From: JAAZBG01 sp964390065
Lineage (GTDB): Bacteria; Fibrobacterota; Chitinivibrionia; Chitinivibrionales; Chitinispirillaceae
Direction: 5' to 3'
DNA length: 30,700 bases
NCBI GenBank assembly: GCA_964390065.1
Contig: CAYMGX010000044.1
Span: 1-30,700 of the forward strand
The translations under genes and the position numbers were made by a program. Each line of letters begins with the position of its first letter. Position 1 is the first letter of the stretch. A model generated the notes under the pieces. The model ran no database searches, was not told where the DNA came from, and was given only the letters and a program-made list of their open reading frames with translations. This document shows positions 1 to 7,712 of the stretch, in pieces.

Positions 1-56
1 TACTGAATTCTGGCTACTGAATTCTGGCTACTGAATTCTGGCTACTGAATTCTGGA
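1..56. repeat. Tandem array of a 14-bp unit, four copies
   Basis: The unit TACTGAATTCTGGC is repeated four times head to tail from the first base of the window. The last copy differs only in its final base. The array probably continues upstream beyond the window. The 14-bp unit can be read as two heptamers, the same periodicity as two other arrays in this window. It lies just beyond the 3' end of vapC. No coding role is apparent. Confidence 0.9.
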
Positions 57-107
57 TTTTTTTCTGATTTGTGCAGAAAGGTTATAATTCATTTTAAACC
101 AGATCGA

Positions 108-126
108 TTTGTGGGATGATGCAGCG
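108..126 (+). repeat. 19-bp near-repeat, left of vapBC
   Basis: The stretch reading TTTGTGGGATGATGCAGCG matches 909-927 (TTTGTGGGACGACGCATCG) at 16 of 19 positions in the same orientation. The two copies lie on either side of the vapBC pair. They could mark the limits of an inserted module or be two members of one dispersed intergenic repeat. Confidence 0.4.
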
Positions 127-154
127 TTAATGCGAGATTTGCGGAAAAATTCTA

Positions 155-562
155 CTATACCTCAACAAGAATGAGGTTGCAATGTACTGCAATGTAGCTG
201 AAATCTTTATCGGCTGTAAGAAGTGGATATTTCCGGTTAACGGCAAGAGCTGCAATTAAAAAATCAATATTCCCCGCCTGCACACCTCGACTGCGACAGA
301 TGTTTTTGATGCGAGCAGCTTCTACAAAATCAAAACGTTCCATTGTAATCAGTGGAAATGCTTCAAAGTATTCATTGAGTATATCAAATTGTTTGATCGT
401 TTTTATACCATCAAGAATTTCCTGAAGTACAATTCCAGGAAGATGAATGGTAAAACCATTTTCAAGGTAGTGTGTTAATGCTTTAACAAAAGTATTGCTT
501 GTGTCAATAGTACCTCTGCGTAATAAAAGTGACCAGACTGAGGTATCAACGATTACATTCAC
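155..562 (-). CDS. vapC: VapC-type PIN-domain toxin (ribonuclease)
   Basis: Predicted Mg2+-dependent RNase toxin of a type II toxin-antitoxin pair. The proposed 135-residue protein starts at a GTG (560-562) and opens with the PIN signature VNVIVDTSVW. The usual acidic residues are visible: the Asp of VDTSVW, the Glu of LQEILDG, the Asp of GNIDFLIAA and the Asp of LTADKDF, so the active site looks intact. The frame is open further upstream, but an earlier ATG at 595 would add residues outside the PIN fold. The GTG follows an AGGA-like Shine-Dalgarno and gives a 17-nt overlap with the upstream antitoxin, the usual coupled arrangement. In VapBC systems the toxin cleaves tRNA or rRNA; the target here cannot be read from sequence. 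Confidence 0.85.
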   Translation of the reverse strand: MNVIVDTSVWSLLLRRGTIDTSNTFVKALTHYLENGFTIHLPGIVLQEILDGIKTIKQFDILNEYFEAFPLITMERFDFVEAARIKNICRSRGVQAGNIDFLIAALAVNRKYPLLTADKDFSYIAVHCNLILVEV

Positions 563-758
563 GATCTGTCCTGTCTTTTTTATAATCCCAGTCATCACGA
601 AAATTAATTGTACCAGCCAGTTCCAGAATCTTTTTTTGCTGATGCTTTTGAATGTATTCCTGTAATGCAATAGTCACAGTTTCTTTTTTACTCTTTAAAT
701 GGCCGGCTTTCATCGCCTGATCAATCAGATCGTCATCAATCGCCAGATTTGTTGTCAT
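546..758 (-). CDS. vapB: VapB-type antitoxin
   Basis: A 70-residue protein beginning MTTNLAIDDDLIDQAM, the typical N-terminus of the VapB family often found with PIN toxins. The N-terminal part should dimerise and bind DNA. The C-terminal tail, with FRDDWDYKKDR, should wrap the toxin and block its active site. The ATG at 758 is chosen because AGGGG lies 8-9 nt upstream; a TTG at 776 is in frame but contains that Shine-Dalgarno sequence. The antitoxin is the first gene and overlaps vapC by 17 nt. A near-palindrome at 789-801 over the likely -10 box could be the autoregulatory operator. Confidence 0.85.
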   Translation of the reverse strand: MTTNLAIDDDLIDQAMKAGHLKSKKETVTIALQEYIQKHQQKKILELAGTINFRDDWDYKKDRTDRECNR

Positions 759-788
759 AATCGTTATTCCCCTCAAAATAATCGTGTC

Positions 789-818
789 TATCTATAAGAT
801 ACAATAAAATCATTCCAA
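789..818 (-). promoter_or_regulatory. Putative vapBC promoter and operator
   Basis: On the minus strand a -35-like TTGGAA (813-818) is followed after 16 nt by a -10-like TATAGA (791-796). The inverted repeat TATCT-ATA-AGATA (789-801) overlaps the -10 element. VapB proteins normally repress their own operon by binding inverted repeats at this position. Assignment is by position and pattern only. Confidence 0.4.
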
Positions 819-899
819 ATAGTACATATGATGTTTTTATCTACATTAAAGAATTCGTTCAATCCAGAGGATGCGACCTGATTTGTTTTTATTCCAATA

Positions 900-965
900 C
901 CCCCTCACTTTGTGGGACGACGCATCGAAGTGGTCGCAGGACCAGAGGGGGCAGGGGGAGAGGTC
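900..965. repeat. GC-rich hairpin element, copy 1 (interrupted)
   Basis: The outer parts, CCCCCTCACTTTGTGGGA on the left and AGAGGGGGCAGGGGGAGAGG on the right, match the element at 10073-10115. Here an additional 26 nt or so (918-943) sit between the two halves. The two arms are complementary, as in the second copy. It belongs to a dispersed intergenic repeat class, or is a degenerate member of one. Confidence 0.7.
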
Positions 966-1102
966 TTGACCGGCGATAGAGATGGTTGGTGTGGAATTCA
1001 TTTTAATTATTTACATATGTGAAGATGTACAATTAGAACCCGGTCGTCGAGCGCCAGTCGGGACGACGCTCTTTGACTATGTAACTTACAAATAGGATAA
1101 AT

Positions 1103-1138
1103 AAAAAAGGAGACGCACAGAACCATCTGCACGTCTCC
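1103..1138 (-). terminator. Rho-independent terminator of nhaD
   Basis: The stem GGAGACG (1109-1115) pairs with CGTCTCC (1132-1138), and an inner CAGA/TCTG extends the helix across a small internal loop. On the minus strand the hairpin is followed by a run of six T (1103-1108). It lies about 50 nt past the nhaD stop codon. Confidence 0.85.
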
Positions 1139-1153
1139 ACAAACTTATACCCT

Positions 1154-1179
1154 GTCACACGTCCCTTGTTACGTGTCAC
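1154..1179. other. Inverted repeat between nhaD stop and terminator
   Basis: ACACGT (1157-1162) pairs with ACGTGT (1171-1176), extended by two base pairs outside a C-C mismatch. It would form a hairpin in the 3' UTR of nhaD, upstream of the main terminator. There is no T-tract of its own. Confidence 0.5.
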
Positions 1180-1183
1180 TTCT

Positions 1184-2464
1184 TTACTTTATTAACATCT
1201 CCTGAAGCAAAAACGCACCTGCACCGGCAACATAACCAAGCAGCGCAACCAGAGAGATCTTTTTCAAATACCACATAAAGTTGATTTTTGCAAGAGCCAT
1301 TGACACAACTCCAGCAGCAGATCCGATAACAAGAATACTTCCACCGGTTCCCGCACAGTAGGAGAGGAATTGCCAGAACGTATCATCAACTGCAAAATCA
1401 GTAAGTGTATACATACCCATTGTACCTGCTACCAGTGGCACGTTGTCAACGATTGCAGAAAGGATACCTATCACAAAGTCAATTAACAAAGGATTCTTGA
1501 GTGACTGATTGAGTGCTGTTGCCGCTGTTCCAAGAATTCCTGACGATTCAAGGGCGGCGATACAGGTTAGAATACCAAGGAAAAACAGAACACTTCCCAT
1601 GTCGATTCTGCGCAATGCCGTTGTCACTGAGTAAAGCTCACGCTCCTCTTCATGTTTTTCAGCGTGAATAATCTCTGTGTAAAGCCATAGGACACCAAGA
1701 CCGAGGAGAATTCCCATAAATGGTGGAAGGTGTGTAATCGATTTGAAAAAAGGAACAAAGAGCAGCGCGCCAATACCAAGAAAGAATACTGAAGTACGCT
1801 CCCATGAATTCTGGTCACAGCCAATGTCTTTACATTCGATTGGATCAATTTTGCCTTTAACAAAAAATGAAACGGTAATCAGCGGGACAATCAGACTGAC
1901 AAGACTTGGGAACAGCAGTGTTTTTATCACACCAACAGAAGTAATTCTATTGCCGATCCAGAGCATTGTCGTGGTGACATCACCGATAGGAGTCCAGGCG
2001 CCACCCGCATTTGCTGCGATAACGGTAATACCGGCAAAAAACATCTTGTCCTCTTTGTTAAGGGAGAACTTCGTTAACAGAGAGATCATGACAATTGTTG
2101 TTGTCAGGTTGTCAAGTACTGCCGAAAAAAAGAACGTGATAATCGACATAAGCCATAAAAGCTTGCGTTTACTGGTTAAATTGATTACTTTGGTGATTAC
2201 ATCAAAACCGTTGTGGGCATTGATCAGTTCGACAATCGTCATTGCACCAAGGAGGAAGAAAAGAATTCCGGCATTTGCACCGAGATGCTCAACAAGCTGC
2301 TCTGAAATATGATGTACTCCCTCTTTGGGTGACATCAGGACATACACAGTCCAGCAGAGCACACCTGCAAGAATCGCAGAAACTGCTTTGTTTATTTTTA
2401 TTACATGTTCAAGTGCTATCGCGAGATAGCCAACGGCAAAAAGGGCAATCATAAAGGTAACCAC
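1184..2464 (-). CDS. nhaD: Na+/H+ antiporter, NhaD family
   Basis: A 426-residue polytopic inner-membrane protein of the ArsB/NhaD (ion transporter) superfamily. About a dozen hydrophobic segments are visible. The conserved core includes LLGAMTIVELINAHNGFD, VLDNLTTTIVMISLL, AANAGGAWTPIGDVTTTMLW and, in the second half, SAIVDNVPLVAGTMGMY and a glycine-rich GTGGSILVIGSAAGVV. These are the paired motifs of NhaD. It should expel Na+ (or Li+) in exchange for protons, helping pH and salt homeostasis. The start is a GTG at 2464 with AAGGA 6-7 nt upstream; an ATG four codons later is possible. Its own terminator lies at 1103-1138. It is transcribed away from the methyltransferase gene, so the control region is 2465-2695. 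Confidence 0.93.
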   Translation of the reverse strand: MVTFMIALFAVGYLAIALEHVIKINKAVSAILAGVLCWTVYVLMSPKEGVHHISEQLVEHLGANAGILFFLLGAMTIVELINAHNGFDVITKVINLTSKRKLLWLMSIITFFFSAVLDNLTTTIVMISLLTKFSLNKEDKMFFAGITVIAANAGGAWTPIGDVTTTMLWIGNRITSVGVIKTLLFPSLVSLIVPLITVSFFVKGKIDPIECKDIGCDQNSWERTSVFFLGIGALLFVPFFKSITHLPPFMGILLGLGVLWLYTEIIHAEKHEEERELYSVTTALRRIDMGSVLFFLGILTCIAALESSGILGTAATALNQSLKNPLLIDFVIGILSAIVDNVPLVAGTMGMYTLTDFAVDDTFWQFLSYCAGTGGSILVIGSAAGVVSMALAKINFMWYLKKISLVALLGYVAGAGAFLLQEMLIK

Positions 2465-2695
2465 AATAATTCCTTTGAAAAATTATACGATGTTTACTCC
2501 ACAGAGATTTTGTTGTGTTATTAAAATCAGAGAATCAAATATACATTAAAAAAAAATAACCACATGTGAATTTTGTAACATATTTTTTCACTCATATTAC
2601 AACGCTGTAGCATGAAATGTGGCTATAGTACCGATGACTGTACTAATGATACACAATAGTGTTTAAATCATGTCCTTTAAACGGAATGTGAACTT

Positions 2696-3448
2696 ATGGA
2701 GCGACCTCTCAAGTGGTATAAATCATTAGCCGACAGCGCTGTACGTCGGGATGAACAGTGTTTTCTGCTTGATGGCAGTAAAAATCTCGATATAGTGATT
2801 ACGCAGAGGCCGGAACTGGTGTTAGAGCTTCTTGTGCAGAAGGGTTTTGATACAGATTGTGAGAAGTATGGAATCCCTCTTCGAACGCTCGAACGTTATC
2901 AGATCGAATCAATAAGCCCTCAGAAAACACCTCAGGGGATACTTGCTCTTATTAGAATCCCTAAAGAGATCTACTCTTCACAACTGCCTCAGAATGCAGG
3001 AAACAGGATTCTGCTCCTTGAACATATTCAGGATCCCGGAAATGTCGGAACACTTATTCGCACTGCTGCAGCGTTTGATATTGCAGGGGTACTGATGAGT
3101 GATCAATGTGCAGATCCTTTTTCTCCAAAAGTAGTGCAATCGACTGCCGGGTCGCTGTTTTCAGTATGGATCCGCAGGACATCATCGTATCTTGATTGTA
3201 TCGAAACACTCAGGAAAAAAGGCTATAAAGTATTTTCCGCCGATGTGCATGGCTCCAGTAATGTCAATTTACAGTGTGATAGACAGATCCTCGCATTAGG
3301 CTGCGAGGGACACGGACTGACCGGTTCTCTTCTTGGTATGACCGATGTGCGGTTCAGAATCCCGATGAATTCGCAGAAAGCAGAGTCGCTCAATGTGGCA
3401 GTGAGTGGCGGGATTGTGATGTACGCTGCAGCAAACGCTGCCCTATAA
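2696..3448 (+). CDS. SpoU/TrmH-family 2'-O-ribose RNA methyltransferase
   Basis: A 250-residue SPOUT methyltransferase that would transfer a methyl group from SAM to a ribose 2'-OH of rRNA or tRNA. An N-terminal substrate-binding domain (about 1-100; FLLDGSKNLDIVI) precedes the knotted catalytic domain. All three motifs are present: motif 1 LLLEHIQDPGNVGTLIRTAA with the catalytic Arg, motif 2 ILALGCEGHGL, and motif 3 RIPMNSQKAESLNVAVSGGI. The domain order resembles RlmB/TsnR-type enzymes, but the target base cannot be assigned, so no symbol is given. The Shine-Dalgarno is weak (CGGAA about 10 nt before the ATG). It is convergent with the next operon, with a 28-bp palindrome between them. Confidence 0.92.
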   Translation: MERPLKWYKSLADSAVRRDEQCFLLDGSKNLDIVITQRPELVLELLVQKGFDTDCEKYGIPLRTLERYQIESISPQKTPQGILALIRIPKEIYSSQLPQNAGNRILLLEHIQDPGNVGTLIRTAAAFDIAGVLMSDQCADPFSPKVVQSTAGSLFSVWIRRTSSYLDCIETLRKKGYKVFSADVHGSSNVNLQCDRQILALGCEGHGLTGSLLGMTDVRFRIPMNSQKAESLNVAVSGGIVMYAAANAAL

Positions 3449-3486
3449 ATACCCGGTGTGCAGGATTAACGCATAATAAACGTGAA

Positions 3487-3514
3487 GCAGGGATAAGGCA
3501 TGCCTTATCCCTGC
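3487..3514. terminator. 28-bp perfect palindrome between convergent genes
   Basis: The 14-bp arms GCAGGGATAAGGCA and TGCCTTATCCCTGC are exact reverse complements with no spacer. The site lies 39 nt past the methyltransferase stop and 6 nt from the stop of the opposing lipoprotein gene, so it probably acts as a bidirectional transcript end. There is no T-tract on either side. RNA would fold into a long hairpin; DNA could form a cruciform or bind a dimeric protein. Confidence 0.6.
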
Positions 3515-3520
3515 ATGACA

Positions 3521-6373
3521 TTAATCATTGTCAGGAATTTCGATTTTCACAATTCTCTGGTTTGAAATAAATGCCTTGGTTGTATCTGATATTTTTACAA
3601 TTTCAAATTCTACAAACTCTGTCTTCTCACGTACCTTGTCATCAATAGGCCTGAACTGAAGCGAAAACTCTGTTACTCCTGCCTTGATGACGATATCCTC
3701 TCCCAGAATAGTATAATCTGAGCCACTTGTTGCTGTGGAACTCACTGTCGGTTTGACAGTTACAGTAAGATCAATCGGCAGCGCATCTTTAAGTATAATT
3801 TGTGGTGCATTAATCGTCTGATTAGCGTATTCAGGTATAGTGATTGATTGTTGTGGCTGCAACATTACTTCAACTTTAGAACCAGTACTGCCATCATTAT
3901 CTTTTATAATAACGAATACCTGTTCCTTTTTAGAATCAATAGCCAGACTGTCATGCGCAGAAAACGCTGGTAGTGATGCAAGTTCTATGGAGACAACTTC
4001 ATCGGATTCAGCCGCATTATCATCAACAATATCAAGCGGTATTAGTGCCAGCGTGTCACCCGGTTTAAATGTTACACTGCCAATGGTATCTAATTTAATA
4101 TCTGCACGTGTTGCGGTTGTAAAGCTAACTTTGTAAGTTATTTTAACACTATCTGCAAGCGGTTTGCTTAACCAGATCATCGCTGAAACATCTTTATCAC
4201 CTTCAGTAAGTCTGATTGTATCCGGTTTCATACCAACTGTCGCTGCGGCATGGGCTATTATTTTAACAAGTTTTGTGATAGTGTCAGTACTGCCGGCATT
4301 ATCATAGACTATTGCCTGAAGCGTCTGTACACCGGCGTCAGCCCGGGTTGGTTTCCAGGAAATAGCCGGATTGGTACCTTCGTATAGTTTCGTTGATGGA
4401 TTTTTCAGGAATAATGTGTATTTATATGGCGGAGTACCGGTAAGAGTATCCGTTTTAAGAACTATCGAAAGCGTTGTACCTACAACAATCGAATCAGGAA
4501 AATCTGCGGCTGTGGTTTTAAACGATACCCGTGGAACCTCAAACTTATTAAGAACCTGTATGGTTTGTGTCGTATCGGCACTTTCGAAGAACTGATCGGA
4601 TACATGCAGTACCAATTGAAGTGCTCCTGTATCCTGAATTGTCGGTTTCCAGCGAACACTCCCATCTACCAGTGTTAATACTGTATCAACGTTGGTACCT
4701 TTAAGTGTCAGTGTTGATACAAGTGCGTCGGAGTCTGCGTCTGTAGTATTCATGCGGATTATATACTCCGAATCAACGATCATGGTTGAAGGTATTGAGG
4801 CGGAGAGTATTTCGGGAATCCGGTTGAAACGAATAATAACTGTATCACATGTGTAGTTTCCGGCACTATCCTCAGCACAGATGATGTAGGGTTGACCAGA
4901 CTTGTCATGTGAGAGCGTTATCTGCTTGCTGAATACTATGCCTGTTGCATCAGCTGTTGTTTTTCCTCCATTTATAGTTACTGATATCACCTGGTTGTTA
5001 TCTGTTACAAGGGCACTAAGTATCGGAGTTTTCTCACGGCTCATTGTACTTTGTGTTGTACTGATCGGCATGCCATTGAGTCTGATCACATTTATGACCG
5101 GTGAGTTGGTATCCGGATTATCAGGGTTATAATTGATATATAACATTTTTGTGGTAATTGATGAACCGGTTTTTAATGAGTCTTTTTTCAAATCAAGCTG
5201 AATCAGATTCCATCCGTCCTGTAGTTGCACCGGTAATGTCCATTCAGTAGTACCTGGTATAATGCTTTGTGTACCAATGAATGTACCATTAATAAATGAT
5301 TGTAAGTAGAGACGTTCATAGCTTATTGCTTCGTCTACCTGCCCAAGAATTACCTGTTGTGACTGCATCACATAACTTGAATCATTGATAGAAACAGGGG
5401 CACGTATGATAATTTTCGGCCCGGTAACGACAACGGTATTGTCATAATGGATATAAAATGTTTTCTCTACAGTGACTCCCCGGTCATCAGAAGCTACAAC
5501 CTTAGCTTTCATTGGCTTTGTAAGAGTATCGAGGTTGCTTAACGTCTTGGATAATTGGACTGATCCGCTCTGTATTTTGATGTTATCAAAAGGGTTACCA
5601 TTGATCGAAGCACTTTTCAGGTTTTCAGTCCCACCAAGTGCTACCTTGAATGTAAAACTTGCCTGACTTGTATAGACAGAATCATTAAGCAGGGAGTCGT
5701 TGAGACAGGTCAGATCAAGAGCAGTAGCAGAGCGTGCGCCGATCGAATATGGTACCGATGGTGATCTGTATTTTAGATCGGTCACATATAATTCACCAAT
5801 AGTGCTGGTAAAATGGCTCTTTAAAATGTACTGTACCTGGTTTGTATCCTCCTTGACAATATTGCCATCATGGAAGTCCCAGACATAAAGAACCTGCCTA
5901 TCATCAACGCGTTGGGTTTTTAACTGAATAGTATCACCGATATTGCCTATTACAGTCTTTTGGAAAAGTGGTGATCGTGCATAAAGTGAGTATTCCTCAA
6001 CAGTGACCTTTCCGGAGTTTTGAAGCGATCGAACCTCAATTTTCTGCCATCCTGTGTCATAAAAGGAAAATACGACTTTCACCGGATCACCTGTAAATGC
6101 ATCAAGCGGAATTGTTGTATCTACTGATGAACCCAGACGGTTTTTCGGAATACGAACATCAACTCTCCGTATATGCTCCCTAAGGTATACGACGACGGAC
6201 AACGTTTCGCGGGAAAAGATCTGCACCGTATCACGATCTGAGAAAGATTTTGTATATACCGATGCTTTTGCGCGATCAGTGTCAAGAAATGGGTTTGCGG
6301 GATTATCGCACCCCGGACCCAGTAGCAGAGCTCCAGCAAGGAGGGTAAAACAAAGTAGGTTTTTAAAGTTCAT
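3521..6373 (-). CDS. Large multi-domain surface lipoprotein with Ig-like and Calx-beta modules
   Basis: A 950-residue predicted secreted protein. The ATG at 6373 is chosen because AGGAG lies 8 nt upstream; an ATG at 6391 overlaps that site and the upstream stop. The N-terminus MNFKNLLCFTLLAGALLLGPGC looks like a lipoprotein signal, although Gly-Pro-Gly before the Cys is not a canonical lipobox. A PKD-like stretch (VLYVWDFHDGNIV) lies near residue 160. Several beta-sandwich modules follow, including a cadherin/He-PIG-like one (NTTDADSDALVSTLTL...GSVRWKPTIQDTG). Two Calx-beta-like modules occupy roughly the last 230 residues (TLALIPLDIVDDNAAESDE, ending IKDNDG; then RPIDDKVREKTEFVEFEI, ending IPDND). 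No catalytic domain is recognised. It starts 17 nt after the beta-helix gene and is probably co-transcribed with it. A role as adhesin or cell-envelope scaffold is inference. Confidence 0.85.
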   Translation of the reverse strand: MNFKNLLCFTLLAGALLLGPGCDNPANPFLDTDRAKASVYTKSFSDRDTVQIFSRETLSVVVYLREHIRRVDVRIPKNRLGSSVDTTIPLDAFTGDPVKVVFSFYDTGWQKIEVRSLQNSGKVTVEEYSLYARSPLFQKTVIGNIGDTIQLKTQRVDDRQVLYVWDFHDGNIVKEDTNQVQYILKSHFTSTIGELYVTDLKYRSPSVPYSIGARSATALDLTCLNDSLLNDSVYTSQASFTFKVALGGTENLKSASINGNPFDNIKIQSGSVQLSKTLSNLDTLTKPMKAKVVASDDRGVTVEKTFYIHYDNTVVVTGPKIIIRAPVSINDSSYVMQSQQVILGQVDEAISYERLYLQSFINGTFIGTQSIIPGTTEWTLPVQLQDGWNLIQLDLKKDSLKTGSSITTKMLYINYNPDNPDTNSPVINVIRLNGMPISTTQSTMSREKTPILSALVTDNNQVISVTINGGKTTADATGIVFSKQITLSHDKSGQPYIICAEDSAGNYTCDTVIIRFNRIPEILSASIPSTMIVDSEYIIRMNTTDADSDALVSTLTLKGTNVDTVLTLVDGSVRWKPTIQDTGALQLVLHVSDQFFESADTTQTIQVLNKFEVPRVSFKTTAADFPDSIVVGTTLSIVLKTDTLTGTPPYKYTLFLKNPSTKLYEGTNPAISWKPTRADAGVQTLQAIVYDNAGSTDTITKLVKIIAHAAATVGMKPDTIRLTEGDKDVSAMIWLSKPLADSVKITYKVSFTTATRADIKLDTIGSVTFKPGDTLALIPLDIVDDNAAESDEVVSIELASLPAFSAHDSLAIDSKKEQVFVIIKDNDGSTGSKVEVMLQPQQSITIPEYANQTINAPQIILKDALPIDLTVTVKPTVSSTATSGSDYTILGEDIVIKAGVTEFSLQFRPIDDKVREKTEFVEFEIVKISDTTKAFISNQRIVKIEIPDND

Positions 6374-6390
6374 TGGACAACTCCTAAGCA

Positions 6391-7299
6391 TTAAAAAGCA
6401 AAAGACAGAGAAAACGAGACGATGCCCATAACTGCACCTGCAGCTCCGGACACGGTGTGTAGAAGTGATGTATTGCGCTTGTCTCTGGCATCACTCCAGT
6501 CTTTTGATGTATTGGTGCGCATTTTCTGTTCGTCAGGGTTAGAAATTTGTTTAAAATCATCTGCAGCAGGTTTGTATTTAGTAAAGTATGAAATCGCAGC
6601 GTATGCACTGCCACCCACACCAAGTGCAAGCCCGGCATAGCGTAGAATCTGTTTGCCTTTTGATAGTTCCGTTTTATTATTAGTTACATCCACCGGCTTT
6701 TCAGGAGTGGTTTCCGGAGGTGGCAGGAGATCTGTTTCATTGGAAGCGTCAGGCATTACATCCTGAAGCGGACTGTATGAAAAAGGTGTTCCCGCAGTGA
6801 CCTCTTTTCGAACATCCCTGATAGTAAAATCTGACTTTCCATTATAACTAAAGATAGAGGAGCTGATTTTGCAGTATTCTGTTTGAGAGTGAATTCCATA
6901 CACAGAATAGCGAATCGTACAATGAAATAGTTCTGAACCAACCGCACTTTCATAGATATCAATACCATTCCAGTCAAAAGGTGCGGGAGGAACGGTTGTG
7001 CTGCCGATTATTGATGAATCATGCTGTGAGGTAAAAATGATCGGCTGAGACTCAGTACCTCTTGCATACAGTGTTCCCTGAACATGCAAACCGGTAAATT
7101 CAGAAAAAAGAATCATTGTTCCGGCTTCAATCGAAATTGATGATCCGGGCGGAACGTATATGTCACCGACAACGTGGTACATTTTATCGGCAGTTAATGG
7201 TTCGTTAAGTTCGCCACTAAGTTCGGTAACATTCGTTTGAGCGATTCCGCTGGATGCAGTCAAAACAACGACACTTATAAACAATTTCAGCAAATTCAT
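6391..7299 (-). CDS. Exported beta-helix-like protein with C-terminal membrane helices
   Basis: A 302-residue protein with a Sec signal peptide (MNLLKLFISVVVLTASSGIAQ). Residues about 30-170 show right-handed beta-helix features: VVGDIYVPPGSSISIEAGTM, LHVQGTLYARGTESQPIIFTS, WNGIDIYESAVGSELFHCTI. A Pro/Glu/Thr-rich linker follows. Two hydrophobic segments near the end (YAGLALGVGGSAYAAISYF and TVSGAAGAVMGIVSFSLSFAF) flank a polar, lysine-rich loop. The start has GGAG 5-6 nt upstream. It is the first gene of the operon, and its stop lies 17 nt before the start of the large lipoprotein gene. The beta-helix call rests on repeat pattern rather than a named family; the function is unknown. Confidence 0.8.
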   Translation of the reverse strand: MNLLKLFISVVVLTASSGIAQTNVTELSGELNEPLTADKMYHVVGDIYVPPGSSISIEAGTMILFSEFTGLHVQGTLYARGTESQPIIFTSQHDSSIIGSTTVPPAPFDWNGIDIYESAVGSELFHCTIRYSVYGIHSQTEYCKISSSIFSYNGKSDFTIRDVRKEVTAGTPFSYSPLQDVMPDASNETDLLPPPETTPEKPVDVTNNKTELSKGKQILRYAGLALGVGGSAYAAISYFTKYKPAADDFKQISNPDEQKMRTNTSKDWSDARDKRNTSLLHTVSGAAGAVMGIVSFSLSFAF

Positions 7300-7657
7300 G
7301 CATGCTCCACAATTTCAGGTCACCGAAAACCGGATTACATTTTTAATTACACCCGAATATACAATATTTCAAACACGAAAATTACTGCAAAGAGTGTTCC
7401 GTTAATGGCAGGTCAGCGATTTCAAGCGATTTTAATAGTATAGGATGATTATTTTATCAAACCGATTGTGTATTATAAAACATGGGGTTACAAGCTTTTA
7501 GATGTAGGGAAGTTTAACAATGACGGTGTTTGTTGAGTTTCGGATGTAAGTATAATTATCTGTAGACCTTTCTTAATGAATTAAGGACGAAACACATTTG
7601 TTATGTGCGGGAGGAAGTGTTATACATTTTTGAAGCAACCATTACAATAGGTTTATG
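7300..7657. other. Gene-free spacer upstream of the surface-protein operon
   Basis: No reading frame with coding character was found on either strand. The part next to 7299 is AT-rich and should hold the promoter of the minus-strand surface-protein operon, but no strong -35/-10 pair stands out. The rest is unremarkable. Confidence 0.5.
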
Positions 7658-7658
7658 T

Positions 7659-7700
7659 AAAAGTGTTAGTACGGGCGTGATTATTTGCTGCAACACTTTT
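7659..7700 (-). terminator. Possible hairpin terminator of the diguanylate cyclase gene
   Basis: AAAAGTGTT (7659-7667) is exactly complementary to AACACTTTT (7692-7700), with a 24-nt loop. It begins 13 nt beyond the stop of the minus-strand gene. The descending arm has no extended T-run after it, so the terminator call is tentative. Confidence 0.35.
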
Positions 7701-7712
7701 TAGGATAAAAAT

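Larger units (their letters stand above)
779..1108. other. Gene-free accessory spacer between vapB and nhaD
   Basis: I find no convincing reading frame here. The stretch holds the vapBC control region, one copy of a GC-rich repeat element (900-965), and a GTCGTC/GACGAC inverted repeat (1043-1048 with 1062-1067). The word GGGACGACGC occurs at both 914-923 and 1060-1069. It looks like repeat-rich non-coding DNA with a higher GC content than its surroundings. Confidence 0.6.

Noticed and set aside
1..56. CRISPR array
   Set aside because: The 14-bp units are directly adjacent with no spacers, and no cas genes are nearby.
1743..2312. 189-codon plus-strand frame opposite nhaD
   Set aside because: It is antisense to a clear antiporter gene, has no family resemblance and no ribosome-binding site.
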